Shown: piece by piece, positions 14,826 through 21,521 of the stretch
How the letters are laid out: every line of letters starts with the position of its first letter
Numbering within the stretch: the stretch's first letter is position 1
Source of the DNA: an uncultured Lachnospiraceae bacterium
Lineage (GTDB): Bacteria > Bacillota > Clostridia > Lachnospirales > Lachnospiraceae
Assembly (NCBI GenBank): GCA_910585255.1
Contig: CAJUEI010000041.1
Location: 1-21,521 of the forward strand
Reading direction: 5' to 3'
Length of the DNA stretch: 21,521 nucleotides
Made by a program: the position numbers and the translations under genes
Notes under the pieces: generated by a model
What the model saw: only the letters and a program-made list of their open reading frames with translations
What the model was told of the DNA's origin: nothing
Databases searched by the model: none

Positions 14826-16610
14826 TTAAGCAATATTTCTAAACTGTGCCTGATAGAGCTCATAATAGGCTCCCTTCTTTTCCATCAGTTCCTGATGACT
14901 TCCGGCCTCATAAATCCCGCCCTTATCAATCACAAAAATCCGATCCGAATTCTTAATAGTAGACAGCCGATGTGCAATCACAAAAGAAGTCCTCCCCTTT
15001 AACAGCGTCTCAATCCCCTGCTGTACTAAAATCTCTGTATGTGTATCAATACTAGAAGTCGCCTCATCCAGAATCAGAATCTTAGGCTGAGACACCATAG
15101 TTCGGGCAAATGCCAAAAGCTGTCTCTGCCCAACCGAAAGCCGAGCACCCCTCTCACTAATCTCCGTATCATACCCATGCTCTAACTTTATAATAAATTC
15201 ATGTGCATGAACTGCCTTAGCCGCTGCTATAATCTCTTCTTCTGTTGCATCCAGCCGTCCATAACGAATATTCTCCCGAATTGTACCAGAAAACAAAAAA
15301 TTATCCTGTGTCATCACCCCCATCTGCATCCGAAGACTATGAATCGACACCTCCTTTAAACTATGCCCATCCACAAAAATATCCCCTTTTGTAATATCAT
15401 AAAACCGGCTAATCAAATTTACAATCGTGGTTTTTCCGGCACCGGTAGGTCCAACTAATGCAATCGTTTCTCCCGCTTTTACCTCAAAACTAACATCCTT
15501 TAATACCAATTTATCCGGCTCATCCGAATAAGCAAAAGAAACATGATCAAAACAAATCTCTCCCTGAATTACAGGAAGTTCATATACATCCTTCCGATCT
15601 GCCACCTCAGGCACCGTATCCAAAATATCAAAAATCCGCTCTGCTGCTGAAATATTAGTCACAATCTTATTATAAAAATTTGCCAGATTTCGAATCGGAG
15701 ACCAAAACATAGAAAGATACGTAGAAAAAGCCATAAATGTACCAATTCCAACCGCTCCGACTCCAAGTATTTGAATACCAATAAAATAAAGCAAAAACCC
15801 GCCAAACCCCCAAGTAATTTCAATCAATGCACTAAAACCATCTGCAAATAAAACAGCATCTGTAAATGATTTTCGATGTTCCTCTAAAAGAGTATCAAAA
15901 CTTTGATTCGATTCTTCTTCTGCTGTAAAACTCTGTACAATTCGTATTCCAGAAAGATTTTCATGGATAAATGCTGTAATATTTGATGTCTTTTTTCGAA
16001 ATATCTGCCATGCTTTATGAGAAAATCCCTGTATCAGATACATTCCGCCAGCCAAAAAAGGCAGCATAATAATCGCAGACAAAGCCAGCTGTATATTTTT
16101 CACCATCATAATTCCCGCAACAGCCAGAATCGTCAGAAAATCTGGAATCAGTTTTGTTACACTATCCGAAAGTACTTCTTTTAAAGAATTGACATCTCCA
16201 ATCACACGAGCCAAGATCTTCCCGGTCGGACGACTGTCAAAAAAACTAAAACTCAATTTTTGGATATGCACATATAATTCATTCCGAATCGTAAGTAATA
16301 CCTGGTTGGATACTTTCGCCATAATTACCATGCGAGCCTTTACCCCAATAATATAAATTACATTTAATACAACAGCCAATATCCCAAGCCGAATCAAACC
16401 CTCCATATCCCGATTTGCAATATTCACATTTACCGCATGTTCAATAATAAGCGGATTCAGCAATGAAATCGTAATCGTTACTGCCATAATAAAAAGTACT
16501 GTCACAATCTGTCTTTTATAAACAAATAAATACCGATACAGCCGAATCAAAGTATCTTTCTTCAGCACTTCCTTTTGATACTCATCTTCTTTAAATGTAT
16601 TTACTGCCAT
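14826..16610 (-). CDS. ABC exporter half-transporter, canonical-ATPase subunit
   Basis: A 594-residue type IV (ABCB-like) half-exporter: six membrane helices in residues 30-320, then an ATPase domain with Walker A GPTGAGKT (387-394), signature LSVGQ (491-495), Walker B ILILDE with catalytic Glu516, and H-loop His547. The signature has Val in place of Gly, while Walker B is intact. The gene upstream has the reverse defect, so the two most likely form a heterodimer with one working and one degenerate ATP site, as in TM287/288, LmrCD and BmrCD. Such pumps export drugs or lipophilic compounds. The two genes are 86 bp apart, with the 46-bp repeat between. GAGGTG lies 8 nt before the ATG. Confidence 0.92.
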   Translation of the reverse strand: MAVNTFKEDEYQKEVLKKDTLIRLYRYLFVYKRQIVTVLFIMAVTITISLLNPLIIEHAVNVNIANRDMEGLIRLGILAVVLNVIYIIGVKARMVIMAKVSNQVLLTIRNELYVHIQKLSFSFFDSRPTGKILARVIGDVNSLKEVLSDSVTKLIPDFLTILAVAGIMMVKNIQLALSAIIMLPFLAGGMYLIQGFSHKAWQIFRKKTSNITAFIHENLSGIRIVQSFTAEEESNQSFDTLLEEHRKSFTDAVLFADGFSALIEITWGFGGFLLYFIGIQILGVGAVGIGTFMAFSTYLSMFWSPIRNLANFYNKIVTNISAAERIFDILDTVPEVADRKDVYELPVIQGEICFDHVSFAYSDEPDKLVLKDVSFEVKAGETIALVGPTGAGKTTIVNLISRFYDITKGDIFVDGHSLKEVSIHSLRMQMGVMTQDNFLFSGTIRENIRYGRLDATEEEIIAAAKAVHAHEFIIKLEHGYDTEISERGARLSVGQRQLLAFARTMVSQPKILILDEATSSIDTHTEILVQQGIETLLKGRTSFVIAHRLSTIKNSDRIFVIDKGGIYEAGSHQELMEKKGAYYELYQAQFRNIA

Positions 16611-16648
16611 TTCTAGTCACCTCACTAATCAACTTAGATTTTCGTGTC

Positions 16649-16694
16649 AAAGGAAATTCGGAATCCACTCCGCTACTTCCTTAATAGATTAAAA
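16649..16694 (+). repeat. 46-bp dispersed repeat, copy 2
   Basis: The second copy of the block at 10737-10782, same orientation, with three substitutions. It fills most of the gap between the two ABC exporter genes, ending 2 bp before the stop codon of the upstream gene, so it would be part of their common mRNA and could fold or be processed there. Confidence 0.8.
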
Positions 16695-16696
16695 CT

Positions 16697-18442
16697 TTAA
16701 TTTCCTACAATTTCCAACGCTTTTCGATAATCTCCGTACTGTGCCTCATAGGTCGAATAATAAAATCCTTTTTTCTCCATTAAACTCTGATGTGTTCCTC
16801 GTTCTACAACCTTTCCATGTTCAAGAATAAGAATCTCATCTGCATATTTTACAGCCGAAATCCGATGAGCAATAATCACCTTACTTGTACCTTTGAGTGC
16901 TGCAAGTTCCTGCTGAATCTCATATTCTGTCTCCATATCAAGTGCCGAAGTAGAATCATCTAAAATCAAAATCGGTGCTTTTTTTGCCAACGCCCGGGCA
17001 ATACTAATCCGCTGCTTCTGCCCTCCCGAAAGTCCTACTCCCCGCTCTCCTATCACCGTTTCATATTGGTTTGACATTCGTTCAATAAACCCTTGTGCAC
17101 TTGCCGAGCGAACGGCTTCCCGTACAGTCTCTTCCGGCATGGTTGCCCGCTGCCCAAGCCGTACATTTTCCCGAATGGTGTCGGAAAAAAGAAACACATC
17201 CTGCATTACAACAGCCATACTCTGACGAATCGTCTCCAATGGAAGCTGCCTAATATCCACTCCATCCAATAAGATCTCCCCGTCTGTTACATCATAAAAC
17301 CGCTCCATTAAATTTACAATTGAAGTCTTTCCAGAACCGGTCATTCCCATAATTCCAATTGTCTTTCCCTTCTCCAGACGAAAACTGACATCTTTTAAAA
17401 TCTCTGTATCATTAATAGAAAACGTTACATTGCGAAATTCCAAATTTCCTTTCTGTTCCTCTAAAAGCACTAATTTCTCCTGATTGCTAATCTCTGGCTG
17501 TTCTGCTAAAATTCGGTTAATCTTTTTATTAGATGCCAGTGCAGAAGCCAAATCATTACTTAACCAGCCCAAAATCTCCATAGGCCAGATCATATTGTTG
17601 GCATACTCGGTAAATGCCCCCAACTGTCCTATTGAGATTTCTTTCTGCATAACCAAAATACCGCCTGCAATAATAATAAAAACCAACTGTATCTTTGCTA
17701 AAAACGAAATATTAGGATCATATTTTGCCAAAGTCCTTGCCTGCCGCATATTTAATTCATAATATTTCTGGTTGTGTTTTTTAAATTTTTCAATCTCATA
17801 ATCCTCTTTTGCAAATGCTTTTACGGTACGTACACCGGCTAAATTTTCCTGTGCCACGGTATTTAATTCTGCATTTTGTTCGCTGATCTCGTCATAGACT
17901 GTTCCAAGCTGTTTCTCCATCTTAACAGCAATATATCCCACAATCGGCATAACCGCCAAAGGGATTAGCGTCAGTTTCGGACTAATTGTCAGCATACAGT
18001 AGAGCACGGCAATAATATGTACACTTCCCTCAATAATTAACATACTAACCATTCCAACTGCATTCCATACTTTATCTACATCATCCTTTACACGAGCCAT
18101 CAGTTCTCCTGTATTGTTCTGATCAAAATACCGCATAGAAAGCGTCTCAATATGGTGAAATAGATTGCGACGCATATCACAGGCAATCCTCATACTGGCA
18201 ATATCAAAGATAAATTCCTTTGCATACTGAAAAAAAGCCCGACCTAATCCAATACCTAATAACCCAAAAAGCAGCTTCATTAAAAGTTCCGTCTTGCCTC
18301 CTACAATTACATCATCTATTACGCTTTTCGTTACCTGTGGTGCAAGAACATCCAAAAAAATACTGAACATCATAGCAATAATTGCTGTCAAATACAGATA
18401 CCAATAGTGCAGGACATATCGTCCGATTGGATTCTTTTTCAT
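16697..18442 (-). CDS. ABC exporter half-transporter, degenerate-site subunit
   Basis: A 581-residue type IV half-exporter with six membrane helices (residues 10-300) and an ATPase domain: Walker A GMTGSGKT (366-373), canonical signature LSGGQ (471-475), Walker B ILILD (491-495) followed by Asp496 in place of the catalytic Glu, and H-loop His526. Asp at this position marks the degenerate subunit of heterodimeric exporters (BmrC, LmrC, TM287). Its size and its place as first gene match BmrC of B. subtilis (585 residues). AAAGGAG precedes the ATG by 11 nt. A leader of about 490 nt with a terminator lies upstream, so attenuation control is likely (inference). The substrate is unknown, probably hydrophobic drugs or peptides. 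Confidence 0.92.
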   Translation of the reverse strand: MKKNPIGRYVLHYWYLYLTAIIAMMFSIFLDVLAPQVTKSVIDDVIVGGKTELLMKLLFGLLGIGLGRAFFQYAKEFIFDIASMRIACDMRRNLFHHIETLSMRYFDQNNTGELMARVKDDVDKVWNAVGMVSMLIIEGSVHIIAVLYCMLTISPKLTLIPLAVMPIVGYIAVKMEKQLGTVYDEISEQNAELNTVAQENLAGVRTVKAFAKEDYEIEKFKKHNQKYYELNMRQARTLAKYDPNISFLAKIQLVFIIIAGGILVMQKEISIGQLGAFTEYANNMIWPMEILGWLSNDLASALASNKKINRILAEQPEISNQEKLVLLEEQKGNLEFRNVTFSINDTEILKDVSFRLEKGKTIGIMGMTGSGKTSIVNLMERFYDVTDGEILLDGVDIRQLPLETIRQSMAVVMQDVFLFSDTIRENVRLGQRATMPEETVREAVRSASAQGFIERMSNQYETVIGERGVGLSGGQKQRISIARALAKKAPILILDDSTSALDMETEYEIQQELAALKGTSKVIIAHRISAVKYADEILILEHGKVVERGTHQSLMEKKGFYYSTYEAQYGDYRKALEIVGN

Positions 18443-18543
18443 TCTCTTTTTTCTCCTTTATTTATTCTTTCCTGCCAAGTACTCGCCGCAGCGGGCATCC
18501 GTCAACCCTGCTGATATAGTCCATTTAGACACCCGCATGCATA

Positions 18544-18583
18544 AAAAAACAGACTTGAAATTACTCTTTCAAGCCTGTTTTTT
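18544..18583 (-). terminator. Intrinsic terminator between leader ORF and ABC exporter
   Basis: A 17-bp stem with one mismatch (AAAAAACAG-CTTGAAA arms) and a 6-nt loop ends in a run of seven T on the minus strand, 102 bp before the exporter start. It is symmetric enough to work in both directions. Confidence 0.8.
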
Positions 18584-18755
18584 ATCCGCTTTTCTATGAC
18601 AGCCTGCTGCTTTTTTCGCACAAAAAGTCTTGTCTTTCCCTTTTTGTCCTGGTACCGATATAGGTATACTCTGAAAGAAAAGCTACAGCTCTCATAGACT
18701 GCAGCGATTCTTCACGCAAAATACTATCTGGTCTTGTCTTTCCCCAAATTTTATT

Positions 18756-18854
18756 CTACGGTCCAAAACTAAGGCAGGCTACGATCTTTATTCCAACTAA
18801 TTTTTGTACATCAATCTTTAAGGACTTTATCCTTGTAATCATCGGTCTAAACAT
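18756..18854 (-). CDS. Short leader ORF (32 codons), reading frame continues past a TAG
   Basis: ATG at 18854 has one of the best ribosome sites in the window (AAGGAGGT, 7 nt before). It encodes 32 residues, MFRPMITRIKSLKIDVQKLV then GIKIVACLSFGP, with a TAG at 18756-18758. The same frame stays open for another 53 codons to a second TAG at 18594-18596, eleven bases before the terminator stem. I do not recognise either part. It may be a leader peptide controlling the ABC exporter, as BmrB does for BmrCD, or an 86-codon gene broken by a stop. The strong ribosome site argues that at least the first part is translated. Confidence 0.4.
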   Translation of the reverse strand: MFRPMITRIKSLKIDVQKLVGIKIVACLSFGP

Positions 18855-18922
18855 CGTTGCTACCTCCTTTTCTTTATTGTATACTTTACCCGACCATCAA
18901 CAGTAAAGCACCGTCTGCACTT

Positions 18923-18951
18923 AGACTAACTCTTTTTTTTATCCTTGTCAA
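18923..18951 (-). promoter_or_regulatory. Candidate promoter of the leader and ABC exporter operon
   Basis: On the minus strand a perfect -35 TTGACA (18946-18951) is followed after 17 bp by TAGTCT (18923-18928), which matches TATAAT at only three positions. Transcription would start about 65 nt before the leader ORF. Confidence 0.4.
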
Positions 18952-18999
18952 CCTACATTTAAAAAAAATAAAGATGTTCAGGAAATTGTAAGATTATAA

Positions 19000-20076
19000 T
19001 CATGATTTGTTAATAATTTCCATTGTCATCTCACTGACATTCTTAACAGAACCCTCTATTCCCTCTGTAATAAAAATCTTTTTTTGTTCTGTTACCAAAA
19101 TCATTTCAAAATCCTGATGCTCACGCCAATAAGCAGCCGCCTCCTCTAAACCAGCTACAAATAAAGCAGTGGAAAGGGCATCACAACGCACCCCTTCCTC
19201 TCCGATAATAGTAACCGAAACCAATCCGTTTTCCGCCGGTCGTCCGTCTGCCGGATTTAAAATATGCCAATATTGCTTTCCGTCTTCCCCGATAAAATAT
19301 CGTTCATAGACTCCAGAAGTAATTACCGCACAATCAGCTGCAGAAAGAATACACATTTCGCCAGACGATTCAAACGGATTTCTTACTCCAATCTTCCAAA
19401 GGGAGCCGTCCGGCTTTGTTCCCACTGTATATACGTTTCCTCCAAGATTAATTAATGCTGATTCGACCCCGTTTTCTTTAAAAATTTCTACAATTTGATC
19501 ACTGGCATATCCCTTTGCCAATGCCCCCAGATCGATTGCTGCTTCCTTTGGTATAGAAACGGTTGTTCCCTGCAGTACAATCTGGCGATAATCTACATAG
19601 TTTAATAGTTCCTGCAGGCGGTGTTCTTTCGGTATCTGATATTCTTTTGTTGTAAATCCCCACTCTTTTAATACAGGATACAATGTAATATCCAATGCTC
19701 CCTGTGTCTCTCTTCCTATCTGTATTGCAGTATTTAAAACAGAAATAGTATCCTCACTGACTTCTGTTTGATCTCCTGCTGCCTGATTTATCCTCCAAAT
19801 ATCACTTCCCTCTTTTGTAACGGAAAACCTCTCCTCTAATTCTTCGATTTTATCACAGGATAAGGAAAGAGTTTCTTCTGCTTGTTCTCCATATGCCCTT
19901 ATATTCATATAAGTATCCATTGCAAAGATAGAGCGTTCTGCCATAGCATATTCCTGTCCAATCGATCCTGATGCAGAATAGGAGCAGCTGCAGAGCATAC
20001 TTAATAATAAGCACAAGCAAACTTTATTTCTGATCGGGTATAAATTCGAAAATAAAATTAGGATTGTTTGTTTCAT
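19000..20076 (-). CDS. apbE: FAD:protein FMN transferase (ApbE), lipoprotein
   Basis: The 358-residue protein has a signal peptide with hydrophobic stretch LCLLLSMLCSC; Cys31 (in LCSC) is the likely lipid-modified residue, so it would sit on the outer face of the membrane. ApbE motifs follow: SIFAMDTYMNI near the N-terminus, ALDITLYPVLKEWGF, IDLGALAKGYASD, INLGGNVYTVG, YWHILNPADGRPAENG, and CDALSTALFVAG, which contains the conserved Asp/Thr metal and flavin-binding residues. ApbE links FMN from FAD to a threonine of target flavoproteins such as Rnf and Nqr subunits or FMN-binding domain proteins. No target protein is in the window. The start overlaps the stop of a short upstream ORF (ATGA), suggesting translational coupling. 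A GGAGG lies 13 nt upstream. Confidence 0.93.
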   Translation of the reverse strand: MKQTILILFSNLYPIRNKVCLCLLLSMLCSCSYSASGSIGQEYAMAERSIFAMDTYMNIRAYGEQAEETLSLSCDKIEELEERFSVTKEGSDIWRINQAAGDQTEVSEDTISVLNTAIQIGRETQGALDITLYPVLKEWGFTTKEYQIPKEHRLQELLNYVDYRQIVLQGTTVSIPKEAAIDLGALAKGYASDQIVEIFKENGVESALINLGGNVYTVGTKPDGSLWKIGVRNPFESSGEMCILSAADCAVITSGVYERYFIGEDGKQYWHILNPADGRPAENGLVSVTIIGEEGVRCDALSTALFVAGLEEAAAYWREHQDFEMILVTEQKKIFITEGIEGSVKNVSEMTMEIINKS

Positions 20077-20198
20077 AGCGGCTTCCTTCCCTCCGTTAAT
20101 ATATTTATTTCTTCCTTTGCTGCTTCCAGGACTTTTTCTATTGCTGTTATAATCACTTCTGAACTATAGTATTCCATATCTTTTTTCGAATTCGGCAT
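20073..20198 (-). CDS. Short ORF (41 codons) overlapping the apbE start; possible gene remnant
   Basis: ATG at 20198 opens a frame whose TGA stop overlaps the apbE ATG (ATGA). The 41-residue product (MPNSKKDMEYYSSEVIITAI, then EKVLEAAKEEINILTEGRKPL) is mostly one charged helix and I do not recognise it. The frame is open 15 codons further upstream (including IYWVWD) to a TAG, with no good ribosome site for the ATG. It may be the tail of a decayed gene, kept because its translation feeds apbE. Confidence 0.35.
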   Translation of the reverse strand: MPNSKKDMEYYSSEVIITAIEKVLEAAKEEINILTEGRKPL

Positions 20199-20265
20199 AT
20201 CCCATACCCAATAAATATTCTTCTCTTTTGCTCTGTGCTAAAGGAATATAGAAAACTATAACTTT

Positions 20266-20283
20266 TATTAGTTTAAACTAATA
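20266..20283. promoter_or_regulatory. 18-bp perfect palindrome, candidate operator
   Basis: TATTAGTTTAAACTAATA is a perfect palindrome about 70 bp upstream of the short ORF and 190 bp upstream of apbE. Such symmetric AT-rich sites are typical of dimeric repressors of the MarR or TetR type, and it overlaps a possible -35 region for apbE (TTAGTT, 15 bp, TATAGT). No regulator gene is present nearby. Confidence 0.4.
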
Positions 20284-20323
20284 TGCAATAGAAAAATAAC
20301 GGTAAAAGCGTTTCGGAGGGGAC

Positions 20324-20386
20324 GCCAGAGCAGATTAGCTGCACGCTGTTCCGCTCTACGGAAAATAAGAAGTTCTAAGACTTCTG
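20324..20386 (+). repeat. Left arm of a 60-bp inverted pair
   Basis: This arm matches the right arm (20497-20557) in inverse orientation in two blocks: 26 bp at 20324-20349 with one mismatch, and 19 bp at 20368-20386 with two mismatches, joined by a more variable part of about 18 bp. The inner block is itself a dyad, AGAAGT-N6-ACTTCT. The arms are 110 bp apart with a terminator between them. Confidence 0.8.
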
Positions 20387-20414
20387 AATTTACGTATATC
20401 CAACCGGACGGATC

Positions 20415-20460
20415 GGGGTGCAATTCGCCTGTGCAGCAGGCTAAACACACCCCTTTTTTT
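20415..20460 (+). terminator. Intrinsic terminator inside the inverted pair
   Basis: GGGGTG (20415-20420) pairs with CACCCC (20448-20453), with an inner hairpin GCCTG/CAGGC, followed by seven T. A second perfect hairpin (TTTTTTGTCATC with GATGACAAAAAA, 20455-20478) follows directly. A plus-strand transcript containing the left arm would stop here. Confidence 0.65.
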
Positions 20461-20496
20461 GTCATCAAAAGATGACAAAAAATCCTAGAGATTCGA

Positions 20497-20557
20497 CAGA
20501 AGTCTAAGAACTTCTAATTTCCTCCGAAGTCACAGCGTACAGCTAATCTGCTCTGGC
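20497..20557 (-). repeat. Right arm of the 60-bp inverted pair
   Basis: Inverse copy of 20324-20386 (outer block 20532-20557, inner block 20497-20515). Read on the minus strand it has the same order of blocks as the left arm on the plus strand and points toward it. A run of six T on the minus strand (20478-20483) follows a short stem (AATC/GATT), perhaps a weak terminator. Confidence 0.8.
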
Positions 20558-20651
20558 TGTATTGTTCCACAATTTACTTCTGATTTTTATTTTTCTAATC
20601 GTAGATGCATTATAACTTGCAAATATGGTAAATTTTATGAAATCTTTTGTC

Positions 20652-20680
20652 CTACCATCAATGATAGAACCTGATATAAT
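20652..20680 (+). promoter_or_regulatory. Candidate extended -10 promoter with a dyad upstream of the nitroreductase
   Basis: TGATATAAT (20672-20680) is an extended -10 sequence. A dyad, CTACCAT-CA-ATGATAG (20652-20667, one mismatch), lies where the -35 would be and could be an operator. Confidence 0.4.
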
Positions 20681-20736
20681 TTTATCATGCCTTCACGGAC
20701 ACTTCAACAAAATCTTATAAATCTGCATGATTTATA

Positions 20737-20765
20737 TTGTAATTCCTAAACGGTTTTGATATAAT
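20737..20765 (+). promoter_or_regulatory. Candidate sigma-A promoter of the nitroreductase
   Basis: TTGTAA (20737-20742), exactly 17 bp, then a perfect TATAAT (20760-20765). Transcription would start about 100 nt before the nitroreductase ATG at 20873. It is the best sigma-A-type promoter match in the window. Confidence 0.65.
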
Positions 20766-20872
20766 ACTTTCACATTAAATAGCCCGATTTAGAGCATCCA
20801 TATGTGAATAATATAAAATATTTTACAGATAAAGGATTGTGCGAAAAAATAGAAAAAACAGGAGGATTTGTT

Positions 20873-21394
20873 ATGAATGAAGTAATGAAAAATTTATTAA
20901 CTAGAAGAAGTGTACGTGCTTTTCAAAAACGGGAAATTCCTAGAGAGGAATTGGAACAAATTCTTCAGGCTGCTCTTTATGCCCCAAGCGGGATGAATCG
21001 GCAGACTTGGAAATTTACAGCTATTATCAATCAGGAAAAAATTCAGAAACTTGCAGAAATTGTAGGAACGGAATTAGGTAGAGAAGGATATAATTTTTAC
21101 TGCCCGTCTGCTCTTATTATTCCTTCCAATGAAAAAGATAGTATATGGGGAAAAGAAGATAATGCCTGTGCACTGGAAAATATTTTTCTTGCAGCACATT
21201 CCTTTGGAATCGGATCGGTATGGATTAATCAATTAAATGATCATCTTGCGGAAAGACCTGCTGTCCGTGCAATTTTAAAGGAATTTGGCATACCTGATAA
21301 TCATACTGTTTATGGAATTGCAGCACTGGGATATCCAACAACATCTAATGATAAAGAAGTTGCAAAAATTGGAACATTTGCTATTATTGAATAA
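20873..21394 (+). CDS. Nitroreductase family FMN-dependent oxidoreductase
   Basis: The start at 20873 is chosen because it follows AGGAGG at 8 nt and gives the usual family length of 173 residues; an earlier in-frame ATG at 20804 lacks a ribosome site. Family marks are NLLTRRSVRAF (7-17, FMN phosphate contacts Arg11, Arg12 and Arg15), YAPSGMNRQTW (36-46), and the helix ACALENIFLAAHSFGIGSVW, with HTVYGIAALGYP near the end. Members are homodimers that bind FMN and use NAD(P)H to reduce nitro compounds, quinones or flavins; the true substrate is unknown. It is a single-gene unit with its own promoter and a terminator. Confidence 0.93.
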   Translation: MNEVMKNLLTRRSVRAFQKREIPREELEQILQAALYAPSGMNRQTWKFTAIINQEKIQKLAEIVGTELGREGYNFYCPSALIIPSNEKDSIWGKEDNACALENIFLAAHSFGIGSVWINQLNDHLAERPAVRAILKEFGIPDNHTVYGIAALGYPTTSNDKEVAKIGTFAIIE

Positions 21395-21407
21395 ATAATA
21401 AAAAATC

Positions 21408-21452
21408 TATACAGAAATGTTGGTATGAAATAAGATTTTTCTGTATAAATTT
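21408..21452 (+). terminator. Probable terminator of the nitroreductase
   Basis: TATACAGAAA (21408-21417) pairs perfectly with TTTCTGTATA (21438-21447), a 20-nt loop lies between, and AATTTTCTTT follows. The stem is AT-rich, so efficiency is uncertain. Confidence 0.5.
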
Positions 21453-21473
21453 TCTTTATACTGTTATTGTATT

Positions 21474-21521
21474 TTAACCTCATCAAGGAAGTCCCCCGCT
21501 TCTAAGCCGCCAAGGCGAAAG
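21474..21521 (-). mobile_element. Possible end of an IS200/IS605-type element (edge of window)
   Basis: The last bases read, on the minus strand, GGCGGCTTAGAAGCGGGGGA, then CTTCCTTGATG. Motifs of this kind (GAAGCGGGGG near a TTGATG-like end) resemble the right ends of some tnpB-carrying elements, which would lie beyond the window. Too little is visible for a firm call. Confidence 0.25.

Larger units (their letters stand above)
18443..18960 (-). promoter_or_regulatory. Long structured leader of the ABC exporter operon
   Basis: This stretch holds, in minus-strand order, a promoter (18923-18951), a stem CTTTAC/GTAAAG, a perfect AAGGAGGT ribosome site with a short ORF, a stem GCTGCAG/CTGTAGC, a stem ACAAAAAG/CTTTTTGT, an intrinsic terminator (18544-18583), and a hairpin CAGC-GGG/CCC-GCTG near 18500. 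A 14-bp sequence, GTCTTGTCTTTCCC on the plus strand, occurs twice (18627-18640 and 18731-18744), so alternative pairings are possible. The layout suggests transcription attenuation before the exporter genes. I did not work out an antiterminator. Confidence 0.45.

Noticed and set aside
20268..20468. 66-codon minus-strand ORF in the inverted-arm region
   Set aside because: It runs across a terminator and the left arm, has no ribosome site and no protein-like pattern.

Overview
The window looks like part of a chromosome from a motile, low-GC Firmicute, most likely a Lachnospiraceae-type Clostridium. The reasons are the AT-rich sequence, strong AGGAGG ribosome sites, a clostridial-type flagellin, a CsrA homologue, a DUF951 protein and sigma-A/sigma-D-like promoters. 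No rRNA, tRNA or CRISPR array was seen. Assignments rest on reading motifs; no database search was run.

Region 1 (1-6630, all minus strand) is a sugar-modification cluster directly downstream of flagellin: an FkbM-type methyltransferase (cut by the window edge), an RmlC-type epimerase, a family-2 glycosyltransferase with a weak methyltransferase-like tail, an NAD-dependent sugar epimerase/dehydratase, and a large SunS-like glycosyltransferase with helical repeats. Its position after the flagellin terminator suggests it glycosylates flagellin.

Region 2 (6663-9817) is the most interesting part. Flagellin (minus) is preceded by a divergent csrA. The flagellin leader carries a GGA-loop hairpin and a perfect CsrA consensus over its ribosome site, the same layout as Bacillus subtilis hag. 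Upstream of csrA lies an 888-bp segment bounded by two 32-bp loxP-like sites in inverted orientation (8722-8753 and 9578-9609). It contains a FimB/FimE-sized tyrosine recombinase gene and, at its far edge, a near-consensus sigma-D (sigma-28) flagellar promoter. In the orientation given, this promoter points away from csrA-flagellin. Inversion would place it about 90 nt upstream of csrA. I read this as a self-contained phase-variation switch for the csrA-flagellin unit, here in the OFF state.

Region 3 (9818-14711) holds housekeeping and accessory genes: a TraX-family membrane protein, a DUF951 protein, a Sir2 deacylase, a MATE transporter, a two-helix membrane protein and a histidine phosphatase. 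A 46-bp repeat at 10737 recurs at 16649.

Region 4 (14826-18960, minus) is a heterodimeric ABC exporter pair with one degenerate and one canonical ATP site. It is preceded by a long leader with a promoter, a perfect ribosome site, a short ORF with an in-frame TAG and an intrinsic terminator. This recalls the bmrB-bmrCD attenuation layout.

Region 5 (19000-21521) has an ApbE flavin transferase lipoprotein, a short ORF overlapping its start, a 674-bp gene-free stretch with an 18-bp palindrome and a pair of 60-bp inverted arms around a terminator, then a nitroreductase (plus strand) with two candidate promoters, and possibly the end of a transposon at the right edge.
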